Assembly (NCBI GenBank): GCA_013361075.1
Contig: JABWAJ010000059.1
Coordinates: 1-15,997 of the forward strand
Source of the DNA: Saprospiraceae bacterium
GTDB taxonomy: Bacteria > Bacteroidota > Bacteroidia > Chitinophagales > Saprospiraceae
DNA: 15,997 bases
Direction of reading: 5' to 3'
The notes under the pieces are model-generated. The model had not been told where the DNA came from. It did no database searches and worked only from the letters and a program-made list of their open reading frames with translations. Shown here piece after piece: positions 1-8,139 of the stretch. The number at the start of each line of letters is the position of its first letter. The stretch's first letter is position 1. Both the position numbers and the translations under genes were made by a program.

Positions 1-1
1 C

Positions 2-2239
2 TGGACTGACCCTGCCGGGAATGTCATTCCATCCAATGAGTTGGAAGTGAGCGAACCAGGTACCTATACCCTCGAAATTCTGAACACCAATACCGGTTGT
101 TCAGCGGTTGATGAAATGGTCATTACCAATGATGGCCAGACAGCGCCCGAAGTTGCCATAGCGACTCCCAGCCCGATTACGTGTACCAATACATTTGCTA
201 CCCTGACTTCAACAGTAACACCGAATGGTGGAACATACCAATATCTTTGGTCGGTTGTGGGCGGCGGAGGCAATATCATCGGCCCAACTGACCAGGCGGT
301 AACTCAGGTAAATGCCGCAGGGATTTACCAGGTTTCGGTTACGGATACGAACAACGGTTGTTTTGACATTGTAGAAGTCACCGTAGTAACGGATACCATT
401 GCTCCTGTAGCGAATGCTTCCAATCCGACACCAGCTTTAGTCATCACTTGCGCAACACCATCGGTGACAATGGGTGGAGATGGTACTTCTGTCGGTGCGG
501 ATTATACGTATCAGTGGACAACCGTGGCCAACTCCGGTGCCACTTTACCTACTCCTAACAATATTTTCCTTGCGGAAGCTACCTCGGCAGGCTCGTACAT
601 CCTTACCGTACGCGATGTTACCAATGGTTGTTTGAGCAGGGATACTGCGGTGATTACAGCGGATACCATTAGTCCGGTGATTCCGAACGTGATGGCTGAA
701 AAAATCACCTGCGACGTCACCTCGGTAACCCTCGATGCTTCTGCAACCACACCGAATACAGGTATTACCATTTTGTGGACCGGCACCAACGGCGCACCAA
801 GCCCAACGGATCAATTGATCACAACGGCTACCGTTGCAGGCACTTACACACTCACAGTGCGCAACAATACCAATGGTTGTGAAACCAGCAAAGATGTGGA
901 GGTAGGGATCAACCAGGATCCGCCGACTATCAGCATCGCCACACCGCCATTGTTCTCCTGTGCATTTCCGTCGGTTGTTGTCAATGCTTCAGCTACCGGC
1001 CCGGTTGCGAATTTCTCTTCGATTACCTGGTCAACTCAGGATGGCGGCACGATAACTCCGCCAAGCGGTGCTTTGAGCATTACGGTCAGTGCCCCCGGTA
1101 CTTATGAGCTTACCGTCGTGCGTGCGGATAATGGCTGTACGGCCACAGGCTCAGCAACGGTATCTCCGGCAAATGATACGCCGGTAGCTGATGCCGGTCC
1201 TGATTTTAATATCGATTGTGGTGAAATGACCGTTCTGGATGGTTCCGGATCAACAGCCGGCAACTACCAGTGGACGAACATCAGCGGTGGTGCAGCGCCC
1301 AACCCGGCTACTGCACAAAATCCGGCTATTGATGCACCGGGCACTTACCGTTTGTTGGTTACGAATCCGGCTAACAACTGTATGGATGCAGATACCGTCG
1401 TCGTTACGCTGGTCAATACACTGGGCAATGCCAATGCCGGCCCTGACCAGGACCTTTGTGGCGATATGACCACCCTGAACGCTAACCTGCCTGCCGGAGC
1501 AACCGGTTTGTGGACGAGCGTTTCCAGTGCCGTGATTGCTACACCGGATCAGGGAACTACGGACGTCACCAACCTGCGCAACGGTTCAACGACATTTGTC
1601 TGGACGCTTTCTGCACCAGGGTGTGTCAATTACAGTGCGGATACGGTCATCGTCGTTTCTTCCGGAAAACCTGAAGCCAACAACGATGTACTCAATATAG
1701 GGGCCGATACGCGAAGCGGCTCGGTCAATGTGACATCAAATGAGGTCCTTACGGGCATTACCAACTTTGAAGCTACCTTGCTGGGTACGCCTTCTTTCGG
1801 TGTGATTGACAGCTTTGCCAACAATACCTTGTATTTCAGTGTCGGTATTGGTGCAGAAGGGTCTGCAGAATTGACTTATCAGATCTGCAACCTCGATTGC
1901 CCCGGGCAGTGCGATACGGCCATCATTGTCATCAATGTTGAAGATGATGGCAAAGAGCCGGAATTGCCGAATACCATTACGCCAAACGGCGACGGGATGA
2001 ACGAAGCCCTCGTTTTTGATGTCCTGCTGAGCAACCCGGCAGAAGAATTTCCGAATAACGAATTGATTGTATTCAACCGTTGGGGAGATATTGTTTACCA
2101 GGCCAAGCCTTACACCAATAACTGGCAGGGTACCAACAGCGATGGAGAGGAATTGCCACACGGCACTTACTATTACATCCTGAGATTGAATATCGGGAAC
2201 CGGGAAATTATTCGGGGAGACGTTACGATTGTGAAGTAA
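2..2239 (+). CDS. Ig-like repeat surface protein with CHU_C (T9SS type B) C-terminus, 5' end outside window
   Basis: The open frame runs in from the window edge (Trp-Thr-Asp-Pro... from position 2), so the start codon is upstream; 745 residues are visible. They form one partial and about six full Ig/PKD-like modules of 80-95 residues. Most have an early ITC cysteine and a late NGC cysteine after a G-T-Y-x-L-T-V strand, a spacing that suggests one disulfide per module. A cadherin-like module follows (about visible residues 559-650; SxxVxxNE...GxxELTYQIC pattern). The last ~92 residues are a gliding-motility-associated C-terminal domain: TITPNGDGMNE, then VFNRWGDIVY, then W-x-G, HGTYYYIL and a terminal RGDVTIVK. 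By family knowledge this domain directs export through the type IX secretion system. Role inferred: a large cell-surface or released adhesin or gliding-related protein. No enzyme motif is visible. A terminator-like hairpin lies 27 bp after the stop, so it is probably the last gene of its transcript. Confidence 0.9.
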   Translation, partial: WTDPAGNVIPSNELEVSEPGTYTLEILNTNTGCSAVDEMVITNDGQTAPEVAIATPSPITCTNTFATLTSTVTPNGGTYQYLWSVVGGGGNIIGPTDQAVTQVNAAGIYQVSVTDTNNGCFDIVEVTVVTDTIAPVANASNPTPALVITCATPSVTMGGDGTSVGADYTYQWTTVANSGATLPTPNNIFLAEATSAGSYILTVRDVTNGCLSRDTAVITADTISPVIPNVMAEKITCDVTSVTLDASATTPNTGITILWTGTNGAPSPTDQLITTATVAGTYTLTVRNNTNGCETSKDVEVGINQDPPTISIATPPLFSCAFPSVVVNASATGPVANFSSITWSTQDGGTITPPSGALSITVSAPGTYELTVVRADNGCTATGSATVSPANDTPVADAGPDFNIDCGEMTVLDGSGSTAGNYQWTNISGGAAPNPATAQNPAIDAPGTYRLLVTNPANNCMDADTVVVTLVNTLGNANAGPDQDLCGDMTTLNANLPAGATGLWTSVSSAVIATPDQGTTDVTNLRNGSTTFVWTLSAPGCVNYSADTVIVVSSGKPEANNDVLNIGADTRSGSVNVTSNEVLTGITNFEATLLGTPSFGVIDSFANNTLYFSVGIGAEGSAELTYQICNLDCPGQCDTAIIVINVEDDGKEPELPNTITPNGDGMNEALVFDVLLSNPAEEFPNNELIVFNRWGDIVYQAKPYTNNWQGTNSDGEELPHGTYYYILRLNIGNREIIRGDVTIVK

Positions 2240-2265
2240 TGACGCAATAAACCGTTCTTTTTTTC

Positions 2266-2300
2266 AAAACGCGCACTCCGTCAACCGGGGGGCGCGTTTT
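2266..2300 (+). terminator. Intrinsic-terminator-like hairpin after the Ig-repeat gene
   Basis: Arms AAAACGCGC (2266-2274) and GCGCGTTTT (2292-2300) are perfect complements. Weaker inner pairing (CTCC with the G-run at 2288-2291) extends the stem. The hairpin starts 27 bp after the stop codon and is followed by the T-rich stretch GTGTTTATAA. A run of seven T precedes the left arm, so it could also act on the opposite strand, but no minus-strand gene ends here. Confidence 0.7.
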
Positions 2301-2327
2301 GTGTTTATAAAAATAAGTTTACCTTTG
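2298..2327 (+). promoter_or_regulatory. Bacteroidota-type promoter for the SprB-repeat gene
   Basis: TTTG at 2298-2301 and TACCTTTG at 2320-2327 match the -33 (TTTG) and -7 (TAnnTTTG) elements known for Bacteroidota primary sigma factors, with an 18-bp spacer, close to the usual 19-21. Transcription would begin near 2334 and leave a leader of about 97 nt before the ATG at 2432. The -33 element overlaps the right arm of the preceding terminator. Confidence 0.6.
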
Positions 2328-2366
2328 TAAGACCCGAAGCAAACTATCTCTTTCCTGCTTGTATAT

Positions 2367-2394
2367 CCAGACGATAAGACTATATTTAGTCTGG
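2367..2394 (+). promoter_or_regulatory. Leader with two mutually exclusive hairpins
   Basis: Within the predicted 5' leader, CCAGAC (2367-2372) can pair with GTCTGG (2389-2394), while AGACTA (2377-2382) can pair with TAGTCT (2387-2392). The two right arms share 2389-2392, so only one hairpin can form at a time. The arrangement resembles a small RNA switch, but no known riboswitch family is recognised and the stems are only 6 bp. Confidence 0.3.
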
Positions 2395-2431
2395 CTATTT
2401 CGCCTGCCAACCGGTGCGTTGCTCTTCAAAT

Positions 2432-5400
2432 ATGATAAAAACAGTAAATATGCGGGTAAAGCTCTTACTCTTATTCTGTGCTTTTGGCTGCCTGACGCGG
2501 CTTAACAGCCAGATTGATGTTCAAATTACCATTAACAGCGGCGTGGCGACCACGACCTGTACAGACCTCTTCAGCGGGCCTGACCCATTATGGGAAGTAA
2601 ACATCAACAACGCTGGCTGGGAAACTTATCCACAGGAAGGGGCGTGTTTCAACAGTTTACCCAATTTGCAATACACGGCTTCCTATGCGTGCCCGACTGA
2701 CGTACCTGCTCAGGTAACGGTTTGCTTCCGGGCTTTTGAAAATGATGGGTTGTTTCCTGTCTTTTGTCAGATTGATGCCGCCTGCAGTGAAACCATTTGC
2801 CAGGATTTTGCCATTCCGGTGCCGGGCACCAGTATAAGCCATACCCTCGCCCTGGCACCCGGACTTAGCTCGGGCGGGGAGGTAAGTTTTACCATCAATA
2901 CCCTTAACCAGGGGGCAGCTACCAATGATTTGCTGTGTAATGCCATTGACCTTGGTGTGGTGACTTTTGGCGATACGATCGGCAATGCCAGCCAGGGGGG
3001 ATTTGGCAATTATTGCGCAACCAATGCCGGTGAACCCGATCCGGCAAGCCAGGGATATTTTTTTAACGAAGCAGGCGTCTGGTTTCGTTTCCAGACGGGA
3101 CCTAATCCGGGAACCTTGCTGATAGTAGATGTTCTGAGCGATCCGGAGGCAACCGGAGATCCCATCGAACTCCAGGCGGCTGCCTATTTATCTGCTAATG
3201 AAACCTGTACCGGCGCAATGACTTTATTGACAGAGAGCGCTTTTTTGGATTATGTTCCCGGCAATGACCTGCAATTCAGGTTGGCGTGTCCTCAGGCCAA
3301 CCGCACGTATTTTATCCTTGTGGACGGCAACGGCATGAACGATCCTGCCTTATTGCAGGGGGTGTTTGGGATAGAAGTAAGTTCCCTGGAGGTACAGGAG
3401 GGGGGCAACCTGCGCTGCCAGTTTGAAGACCTGGGCCAGGTACCGGCCAATGGGTCGGTGGGCACCAACGGATTGAGATCCAATTATTGTGCGACAGCAT
3501 CGGGTGATCCCTTCGTTGCGGCATTCATTAGCCAGCATTCCGTTTGGTTTCGATTTGTGGCGCCGCCTTCAGGGCATGTTGTGGTCCAGGGCATCAGTGA
3601 CACAGCAACAGACCCCTTAGGCATTCAAATTGCCGTTTATCGCTCCCTGAACAACAGTTGCAATGGCTTTTTCAGCCACGTGGGCAGCATTTATACGGAT
3701 ACCGAATTGGATGAAAGTCTGGAGTTGACCTGTCTTTTCCCGGGAACACCTTACTGGATATTGATTGACGGTTCCGGCGATCAACCCAAAGGCCTTTTTT
3801 CACTCAATGTTTATGATGCCGGTGATATTACTCCGGTAACCATGCTCGATACCATGCTTTGTGCAGGTCAGAGTCTTCAGGTTGGCAATTCCATTTACAG
3901 TACCAGTGGGGTTTACAACGATACCCTCCAGGTTTTTGCCGGTTGCGACAGCATCATCATTTCCAACATTACCGTGATGCCGCCTATTGATGTGGTGGTT
4001 ACCCAAACGGTACCCGCAATTGGGGAGGGGAATAACAATGGAGTAGCAACCGTGAGTGCAACAGGGGGAAGTGGCAATTTTACTTTTGCCTGGTGCAGCG
4101 GTGAAACCGGATCGCAGGCTATGGCACTAACCGGAGGTGCCAATTGTTGTGTGACGGTCACGGATGGCACCGGATGTGAAGTATTGACTTGTTTTGAAGT
4201 GGATTTCACCACCCAAATTATTCCGTCCATCACCAATGATACCGTTGCCTGTCATGGCAATACCAATGGAGAACTGGTTTTTTCTGCAATTAACGGTTTT
4301 CCACCCTATCAGTATACCTGGCAAAACCAAAACAATACCATAAACGGATCCGGGACCATTCAGGCAGCCGGCGATGAAATAACCGTTCCAAACCTGCCCG
4401 CAGGAACTTATACGTTTACGGTATTCGATGCTTTTTACGACACTACTTTTACTGCTCAGGTGATAGAGCCCGAACCATTAGTGATTGATATTCTGAACAT
4501 TACCGATGCTTCCTGTTTTGGTTTTTGCGACGGTGCCCTGCAGGTACAGACAACCGGCGGAACTGGCGCTTACCAGTTGAGCTGGTCGGGTGGCCTCCCC
4601 GCTGTTCCCAATCCGGGGCAGCTTTGTGCCGGCAACTACCGCCTTACGGTAACGGATGCAAATGCCTGTATGAGTACGCTCGAAGTTAATGTGGGCCAAC
4701 CGGCAGAGTTTATTGCAAATGCTGCTTTGTTGAACCCGGTTTCCTGTTTTGGCGGAAGCGACGGCAGGGTCACCGTGATAACCAATGGCGCCCCTCAACA
4801 ATTCCAATGGAGCAGCGGGCAAAATACAGCAACAGTAGTCAACCTGCCCTCTGGTTTTTATGACGTAACAGTGGTGAACAGTGATGGATGCGAGGATTAT
4901 TCAAGCATTCAGGTACCCCAACCCAACCAACCCCTGGTGGCTTCGATTGAGGTTGCCAAACCCATTAGTTGCTTTGGGGCAAGCGACGGAACTTTACTTG
5001 CCATGGTTACCGGAGATGCTCTTGCTCTCCAATACAACTGGAGTAACGGCGCTGCTGCGCAATCGGCAACAGGCCTGGCAGCAGGTCCTTATTCGGTTAC
5101 AGCGACGAATGAAAAAGGCTGCACAGCAACTACAACCTTCACATTTTCAGAACCTTCTGATATCCTGGCTTCTTTGAGTGTTAAAAACATCAACTGTTTG
5201 GACGGACCTTCCGATGGCGCCATCTTTATTGACGCGGTCAGTGGAGGCACGCCGGCTTACCGGTTTTCAGTTGACGGGGTTGTTTTTACCAACCTTCCTG
5301 AACTGCGCAACCTTCCTCCTGCTACTTATGAAGTGATCATTTCTGATGCTGCCGGGTGCGAAAAAAGCTATCCGGCAACAATAATGGGGCCCCCTGAATT

Positions 5401-5938
5401 GAACGTTACGCTGGGAGAAGATCTGCTGATTCCGCTCGGAGCTTCCGCTGAATTGACCGCATTGTCAAACAGTCTAAACCTAACTTACGCCTGGACACCG
5501 GGAGATACTTCCGGGATCAACAACACCCCGTCTATTGTTGCAACGCCGCTCGAATCAACGTTGTACACCGTGCAGGTGACCGATACCGTAACCTTTTGTA
5601 AAGCAACAGACAACCTTTTTATTACCATCAGCAAAGAACGCAATGTCTTCATACCCAATGCCATTACGCCCAATGCGGACGGTATCAACGACGGGTTGAT
5701 GGTTTTTGGCGGATTGGGTGTTGCACGGGTGAAAAGCTTTCGGGTTTTTACCCGAACGGGGAGCCTGGTTTTTGAAGAATTGGATTTCCAGCCCAATGAC
5801 CCTGCTTATGCCTGGTTTGGAAATTTCAAAGGCCAGCCTTTGAACACCGGTGTGTATGTCTACATGGCTGAAATTGAATTTCTGGACGGCCTTACCGAAG
5901 TATTCAAAGGAGATGTTTCCTTGCTCAGAAAAGATTAA
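2432..5938 (+). CDS. Secreted multidomain protein with PPC-like modules, six SprB-like repeats and CHU_C C-terminus
   Basis: The product is 1168 residues from the ATG at 2432. I prefer this start over the in-frame GTG at 2414 because it places lysines directly before the hydrophobic core KLLLLFCAFGCL; an ATG at 2450 is also possible. After the signal peptide there is an N-terminal beta-rich region, then two copies of a PPC-like module (about residues 165-465), each with YCAT, VWFRF and Y-x-I-L-(V/I)-D-G motifs. A module follows with LCAGQSLQVG...SGVY...GCDSIIISNITV. Six SprB-type repeats (about 520-990) come next; four of them show CFG/CLDG...DG followed by GxYxVTV and GC. The end is a PKD-like segment and a CHU_C domain (about 1070-1168; ITPNADGINDG, GDVSLLRKD). 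SprB is the mobile gliding adhesin of Flavobacterium, and this protein shares its repeat type. A surface adhesin exported by the type IX system is the best inference. It converges with the CBS gene 14 bp downstream. Confidence 0.9.
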   Translation: MIKTVNMRVKLLLLFCAFGCLTRLNSQIDVQITINSGVATTTCTDLFSGPDPLWEVNINNAGWETYPQEGACFNSLPNLQYTASYACPTDVPAQVTVCFRAFENDGLFPVFCQIDAACSETICQDFAIPVPGTSISHTLALAPGLSSGGEVSFTINTLNQGAATNDLLCNAIDLGVVTFGDTIGNASQGGFGNYCATNAGEPDPASQGYFFNEAGVWFRFQTGPNPGTLLIVDVLSDPEATGDPIELQAAAYLSANETCTGAMTLLTESAFLDYVPGNDLQFRLACPQANRTYFILVDGNGMNDPALLQGVFGIEVSSLEVQEGGNLRCQFEDLGQVPANGSVGTNGLRSNYCATASGDPFVAAFISQHSVWFRFVAPPSGHVVVQGISDTATDPLGIQIAVYRSLNNSCNGFFSHVGSIYTDTELDESLELTCLFPGTPYWILIDGSGDQPKGLFSLNVYDAGDITPVTMLDTMLCAGQSLQVGNSIYSTSGVYNDTLQVFAGCDSIIISNITVMPPIDVVVTQTVPAIGEGNNNGVATVSATGGSGNFTFAWCSGETGSQAMALTGGANCCVTVTDGTGCEVLTCFEVDFTTQIIPSITNDTVACHGNTNGELVFSAINGFPPYQYTWQNQNNTINGSGTIQAAGDEITVPNLPAGTYTFTVFDAFYDTTFTAQVIEPEPLVIDILNITDASCFGFCDGALQVQTTGGTGAYQLSWSGGLPAVPNPGQLCAGNYRLTVTDANACMSTLEVNVGQPAEFIANAALLNPVSCFGGSDGRVTVITNGAPQQFQWSSGQNTATVVNLPSGFYDVTVVNSDGCEDYSSIQVPQPNQPLVASIEVAKPISCFGASDGTLLAMVTGDALALQYNWSNGAAAQSATGLAAGPYSVTATNEKGCTATTTFTFSEPSDILASLSVKNINCLDGPSDGAIFIDAVSGGTPAYRFSVDGVVFTNLPELRNLPPATYEVIISDAAGCEKSYPATIMGPPELNVTLGEDLLIPLGASAELTALSNSLNLTYAWTPGDTSGINNTPSIVATPLESTLYTVQVTDTVTFCKATDNLFITISKERNVFIPNAITPNADGINDGLMVFGGLGVARVKSFRVFTRTGSLVFEELDFQPNDPAYAWFGNFKGQPLNTGVYVYMAEIEFLDGLTEVFKGDVSLLRKD

Positions 5939-5952
5939 TCATGGGTTGATGA

Positions 5953-6387
5953 TCAGGATCTGGTAATAAAATGCTCCAGGCTTTCAATCCGGAAGGCCTG
6001 TTCGTTGATAAAAGCGGAGACGATGTCGCCGATGCTCAATACCCCGATGACCTGATCTCCTTCTTTTACCGGTAAGTGCCGAAACCGCTTGTCTGACATT
6101 AGTTTGAGGCAATCCTCAACCGTATGCTGACGGGAGACAAAAAATGGATTGGAGGACATGACTTCTGAAATCGGAGTGCTTTTAGCTTTACGGCCTTTGA
6201 TGATCCCTTTTCTGGCGTAATCGCGTTCGGAAAAAACGCCCACCAATTGTTCGTCTTCCATGACCAGCACAGCGCCTATGTTGTAGGCCTCCATGACTTC
6301 CAGGGCCTCAATTACCATCTGATCCGGACGCACTGCATAAATCTTATTGACTTTTTTACTAGAAAGGAGTTGTTGTACTGTGAGCAT
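5953..6387 (-). CDS. Stand-alone CBS-domain pair protein
   Basis: The 144-residue product has two CBS domains and almost nothing else. CBS1 covers about residues 8-65 and ends in the typical GVFSERDYARK segment (50-60). CBS2 covers about 73-128, with VMSSNP, FRHLPV and GVLSIGDIV. CBS pairs (Bateman modules) bind adenine nucleotides or related ligands and usually regulate an attached enzyme or transporter; here none is fused, so it may act in trans or as an energy sensor. The protein is soluble, with no signal peptide. The ATG at 6387-6385 is the natural start because the first domain begins immediately after it. It lies 100 bp downstream of the helical-repeat gene on the same strand, with its own weak promoter candidate. 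The partner is unknown. Confidence 0.9.
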   Translation of the reverse strand: MLTVQQLLSSKKVNKIYAVRPDQMVIEALEVMEAYNIGAVLVMEDEQLVGVFSERDYARKGIIKGRKAKSTPISEVMSSNPFFVSRQHTVEDCLKLMSDKRFRHLPVKEGDQVIGVLSIGDIVSAFINEQAFRIESLEHFITRS

Positions 6388-6429
6388 GGCTAAAACGTGG
6401 TTTTAATTACGATTTTGATTGTTCTTGCC

Positions 6430-6462
6430 TAAAAATATTGTTTATTTTTTGAGTAATACAAA
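6430..6462 (-). promoter_or_regulatory. Candidate promoter for the CBS-pair gene
   Basis: On the minus strand, TTTG (6462-6459) and TATTTTTA (6437-6430) are separated by 21 bp. The second element matches TAnnTTTG except for its last base. Transcription would start near 6423, about 35 nt before the ATG. The whole 6388-6487 gap is very AT-rich, so a chance match is possible. The palindrome CAAAATTTTG (6459-6468) overlaps the -33 element. Confidence 0.35.
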
Positions 6463-6487
6463 ATTTTGGCATTGTTTTTAAAAAAAA

Positions 6488-7903
6488 TCAGGAATAGTCT
6501 CCTTTTTCCATCACCCGTTGCACCAGCCAGTCTTTTTCTGCCAAAAGCGGGGTGTCGATAATTTCCTGATACAGTTTTTGTCGTGCCGCCGCCTTTCCCG
6601 GAGGAAGCATGATTAATTTCCGGACAAACCGGATGGTATTGAGGTAAGCTGTTTGTTGCTGTTCTCCAATCTGGCGTTTGCGCCGGAGGTAAGTTTGGAG
6701 GCTGTCGAGCAAACTGTCCAGGGCATTGAAGGCCCCTGTTTCGTAATACATGCGCAGCAACATGGTTTTGGCCACCAGGTTGTGCAGGACATCATCGAAA
6801 TCCATTTTTTGAAGCAAGGGCATGGCGAAGTCGTAATGCCCGGTTTCGCAATAATAGCGGGCTAAATTGAAGGCATAGGCACCTTCGCGTTGCGCCTCGG
6901 GAAGTTTGTCGCGGTAGTCTTCCAGGAAGTGGCGGACCCATTCAAATTCCCGACTGCGAAGAGCAACAAGGGCAATATTGGTATAGGTAAACCGGGAGAT
7001 TTGGCCATGCTCGAGAAAGGCATTTGCAGCAAGCCCGGTCTGGTAAAGGCTGAGTACTTCCCTTAGCCAGTCATTTTGCCTGAGGTTGATCCGATTGATG
7101 CAAAAGTTGATGGCAATGAGGTAAATATCGCGCAGCTCGTTTTGCGGAAATTGCTGGTTGGCGGCCTGCAACTGTGCTTTCAGGGCGAAAAAATGCCCTT
7201 CTTCCCGGGGCTCGCTGAGTGATAGATAGCCATAATAATAAACAGCTATAGCCGGAATATTCAGCAGATGGGGGCGTTCGCATACGTAGCTCATCACAAC
7301 CGGGATCATGCCTGCGTCGAATTCTGCCTGCAATACCTTCCTGCGGCTTTGCAACATGCAGGCATTTTTTAATTTTTCGGCAATGAAAGCAATGTCATGC
7401 CATTCAGACAGGCGCTGCAACCGCTCTGCTTCTGAACGTCCCGACTGGCTGGAATGCTGGTAGTCTTCCAAAGCCAACCGGTAATTGATGCGGTAATGCT
7501 GTGCATCGCGCTCGGGCTGGGCATTGCGGCGTTGCAGCAGGCGCTCGTAAGTGGCCTGGAAATGGCGATCCAGGCCGCGCTGCCGGCAGGCGCTGAGCAG
7601 GCATAACAACTGCTCCGATTCATTGGTTTGCCAATCCTCCCAGGCCAGATAGGTCTCTGCAGCCCGTAACAAGTAGTTGGAAACATGATGTACCCTTGCC
7701 GAAGCGTCAGGGGTTTCAGGAAACAATATTGCTGATAAATTTTCCGAGTTTACCTCAATTTTTTCTCTGTGCTTTTGCTGCCTGAAAAAATGAAACAGCT
7801 TTTGCACATCGGGGTGTTTGTTGTGCAAAGGGCTCGACAGAAATTTGCCAAACCAATGCCAGTCTTTTTTTTGAAAGGAGTGCAGAATTTCCAGTATTTT
7901 CAT
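6488..7903 (-). CDS. Hypothetical alpha-helical repeat (TPR-like) protein
   Basis: The product is 471 residues, predicted cytosolic, with no signal peptide or membrane segment. I do not recognise a named family with certainty. The N-terminus (LEILHSFQKKDWHWFGKFL, then SPLHNKHPDVQKLFHFF) resembles the opening of a class of ~500-residue hypothetical proteins common in Saprospiria and Cytophagia, with an F-L-x-S-P-x-x-N-K-H signature. The rest is rich in Leu, Ala, Arg, Tyr and Gln. Helix pairs are spaced like tetratricopeptide repeats, for example EGAYAFNLARYYCETGHYDF and the following VAKTMLLRMYYETGAFNALD, which fits an alpha-solenoid scaffold for protein-protein contacts. It has no catalytic motif. 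The ATG at 7903-7901 is the first in frame. An eight-base A/T run follows the stop, but I see no clear terminator stem. It is transcribed away from the 945-residue gene. Confidence 0.8.
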   Translation of the reverse strand: MKILEILHSFQKKDWHWFGKFLSSPLHNKHPDVQKLFHFFRQQKHREKIEVNSENLSAILFPETPDASARVHHVSNYLLRAAETYLAWEDWQTNESEQLLCLLSACRQRGLDRHFQATYERLLQRRNAQPERDAQHYRINYRLALEDYQHSSQSGRSEAERLQRLSEWHDIAFIAEKLKNACMLQSRRKVLQAEFDAGMIPVVMSYVCERPHLLNIPAIAVYYYGYLSLSEPREEGHFFALKAQLQAANQQFPQNELRDIYLIAINFCINRINLRQNDWLREVLSLYQTGLAANAFLEHGQISRFTYTNIALVALRSREFEWVRHFLEDYRDKLPEAQREGAYAFNLARYYCETGHYDFAMPLLQKMDFDDVLHNLVAKTMLLRMYYETGAFNALDSLLDSLQTYLRRKRQIGEQQQTAYLNTIRFVRKLIMLPPGKAAARQKLYQEIIDTPLLAEKDWLVQRVMEKGDYS

Positions 7904-7951
7904 GAGTAAAAGCTATTTTTTATACGAAAACTGCGTGAGGGATGGAAGCGG

Positions 7952-8034
7952 TATGGCCCGCCTCCTGGAACTTATTCAGGACACTGCATCCCTTAAAGCG
8001 GGCCATAATAGCGGACAGCCCGACCCTTTTCGGG
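7952..8034. repeat. Intergenic inverted-repeat element between divergent genes
   Basis: TATGGCCCGC (7952-7961) and GCGGGCCATA (7998-8007) are perfect 10-bp inverted repeats around a 36-bp spacer that itself contains TCCTG (7963-7967) and CAGGA (7977-7981). A short second hairpin, CCCGA (8019-8023) with TCGGG (8030-8034), follows. The 236-bp gap (7904-8139) otherwise holds only the promoter of the plus-strand gene. It could be a dispersed palindromic intergenic repeat, an operator, or a structured RNA. No promoter for the minus-strand gene was found in it. Confidence 0.45.
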
Positions 8035-8079
8035 GCACGCCCAAATCTAAAAAAAATCCGAGAATCACTATTTTTTGTT

Positions 8080-8112
8080 TTTGAGAAAAGGCAGCAAAGG
8101 GGCGTACTTTTG
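8080..8112 (+). promoter_or_regulatory. Bacteroidota-type promoter for the 945-residue gene
   Basis: TTTG (8080-8083) and TACTTTTG (8105-8112) match the -33 and -7 consensus exactly, with a 21-bp spacer. The predicted start of transcription is near 8119, about 20 nt before the ATG at 8140. The 27-bp gap after this gene has no comparable promoter, so this one may also serve the 1409-residue gene. Confidence 0.6.
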
Positions 8113-8139
8113 GCTCAACACTTCGAATAAGAATGCTGT

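Noticed and set aside
1736..2161. 141-codon minus-strand open frame opposite the first gene
   Set aside because: It lies antisense to the conserved CHU_C and cadherin-like coding sequence and has no recognisable protein features.
2414..2431. GTG at 2414 as start of the SprB-repeat gene
   Set aside because: It would put six extra residues before the signal peptide; the ATG at 2432 gives a normal Sec signal with basic residues next to the hydrophobic core.
5939..5952. A bidirectional terminator in the 14-bp gap between convergent genes
   Set aside because: No stem with adjacent T-tract can be drawn in the gap or immediately around it.
7902..8130. Two short plus-strand open frames in the divergent intergenic region
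   Set aside because: They start inside or next to the start codon of the minus-strand gene, run through the inverted-repeat element and promoter, and show no coding character.
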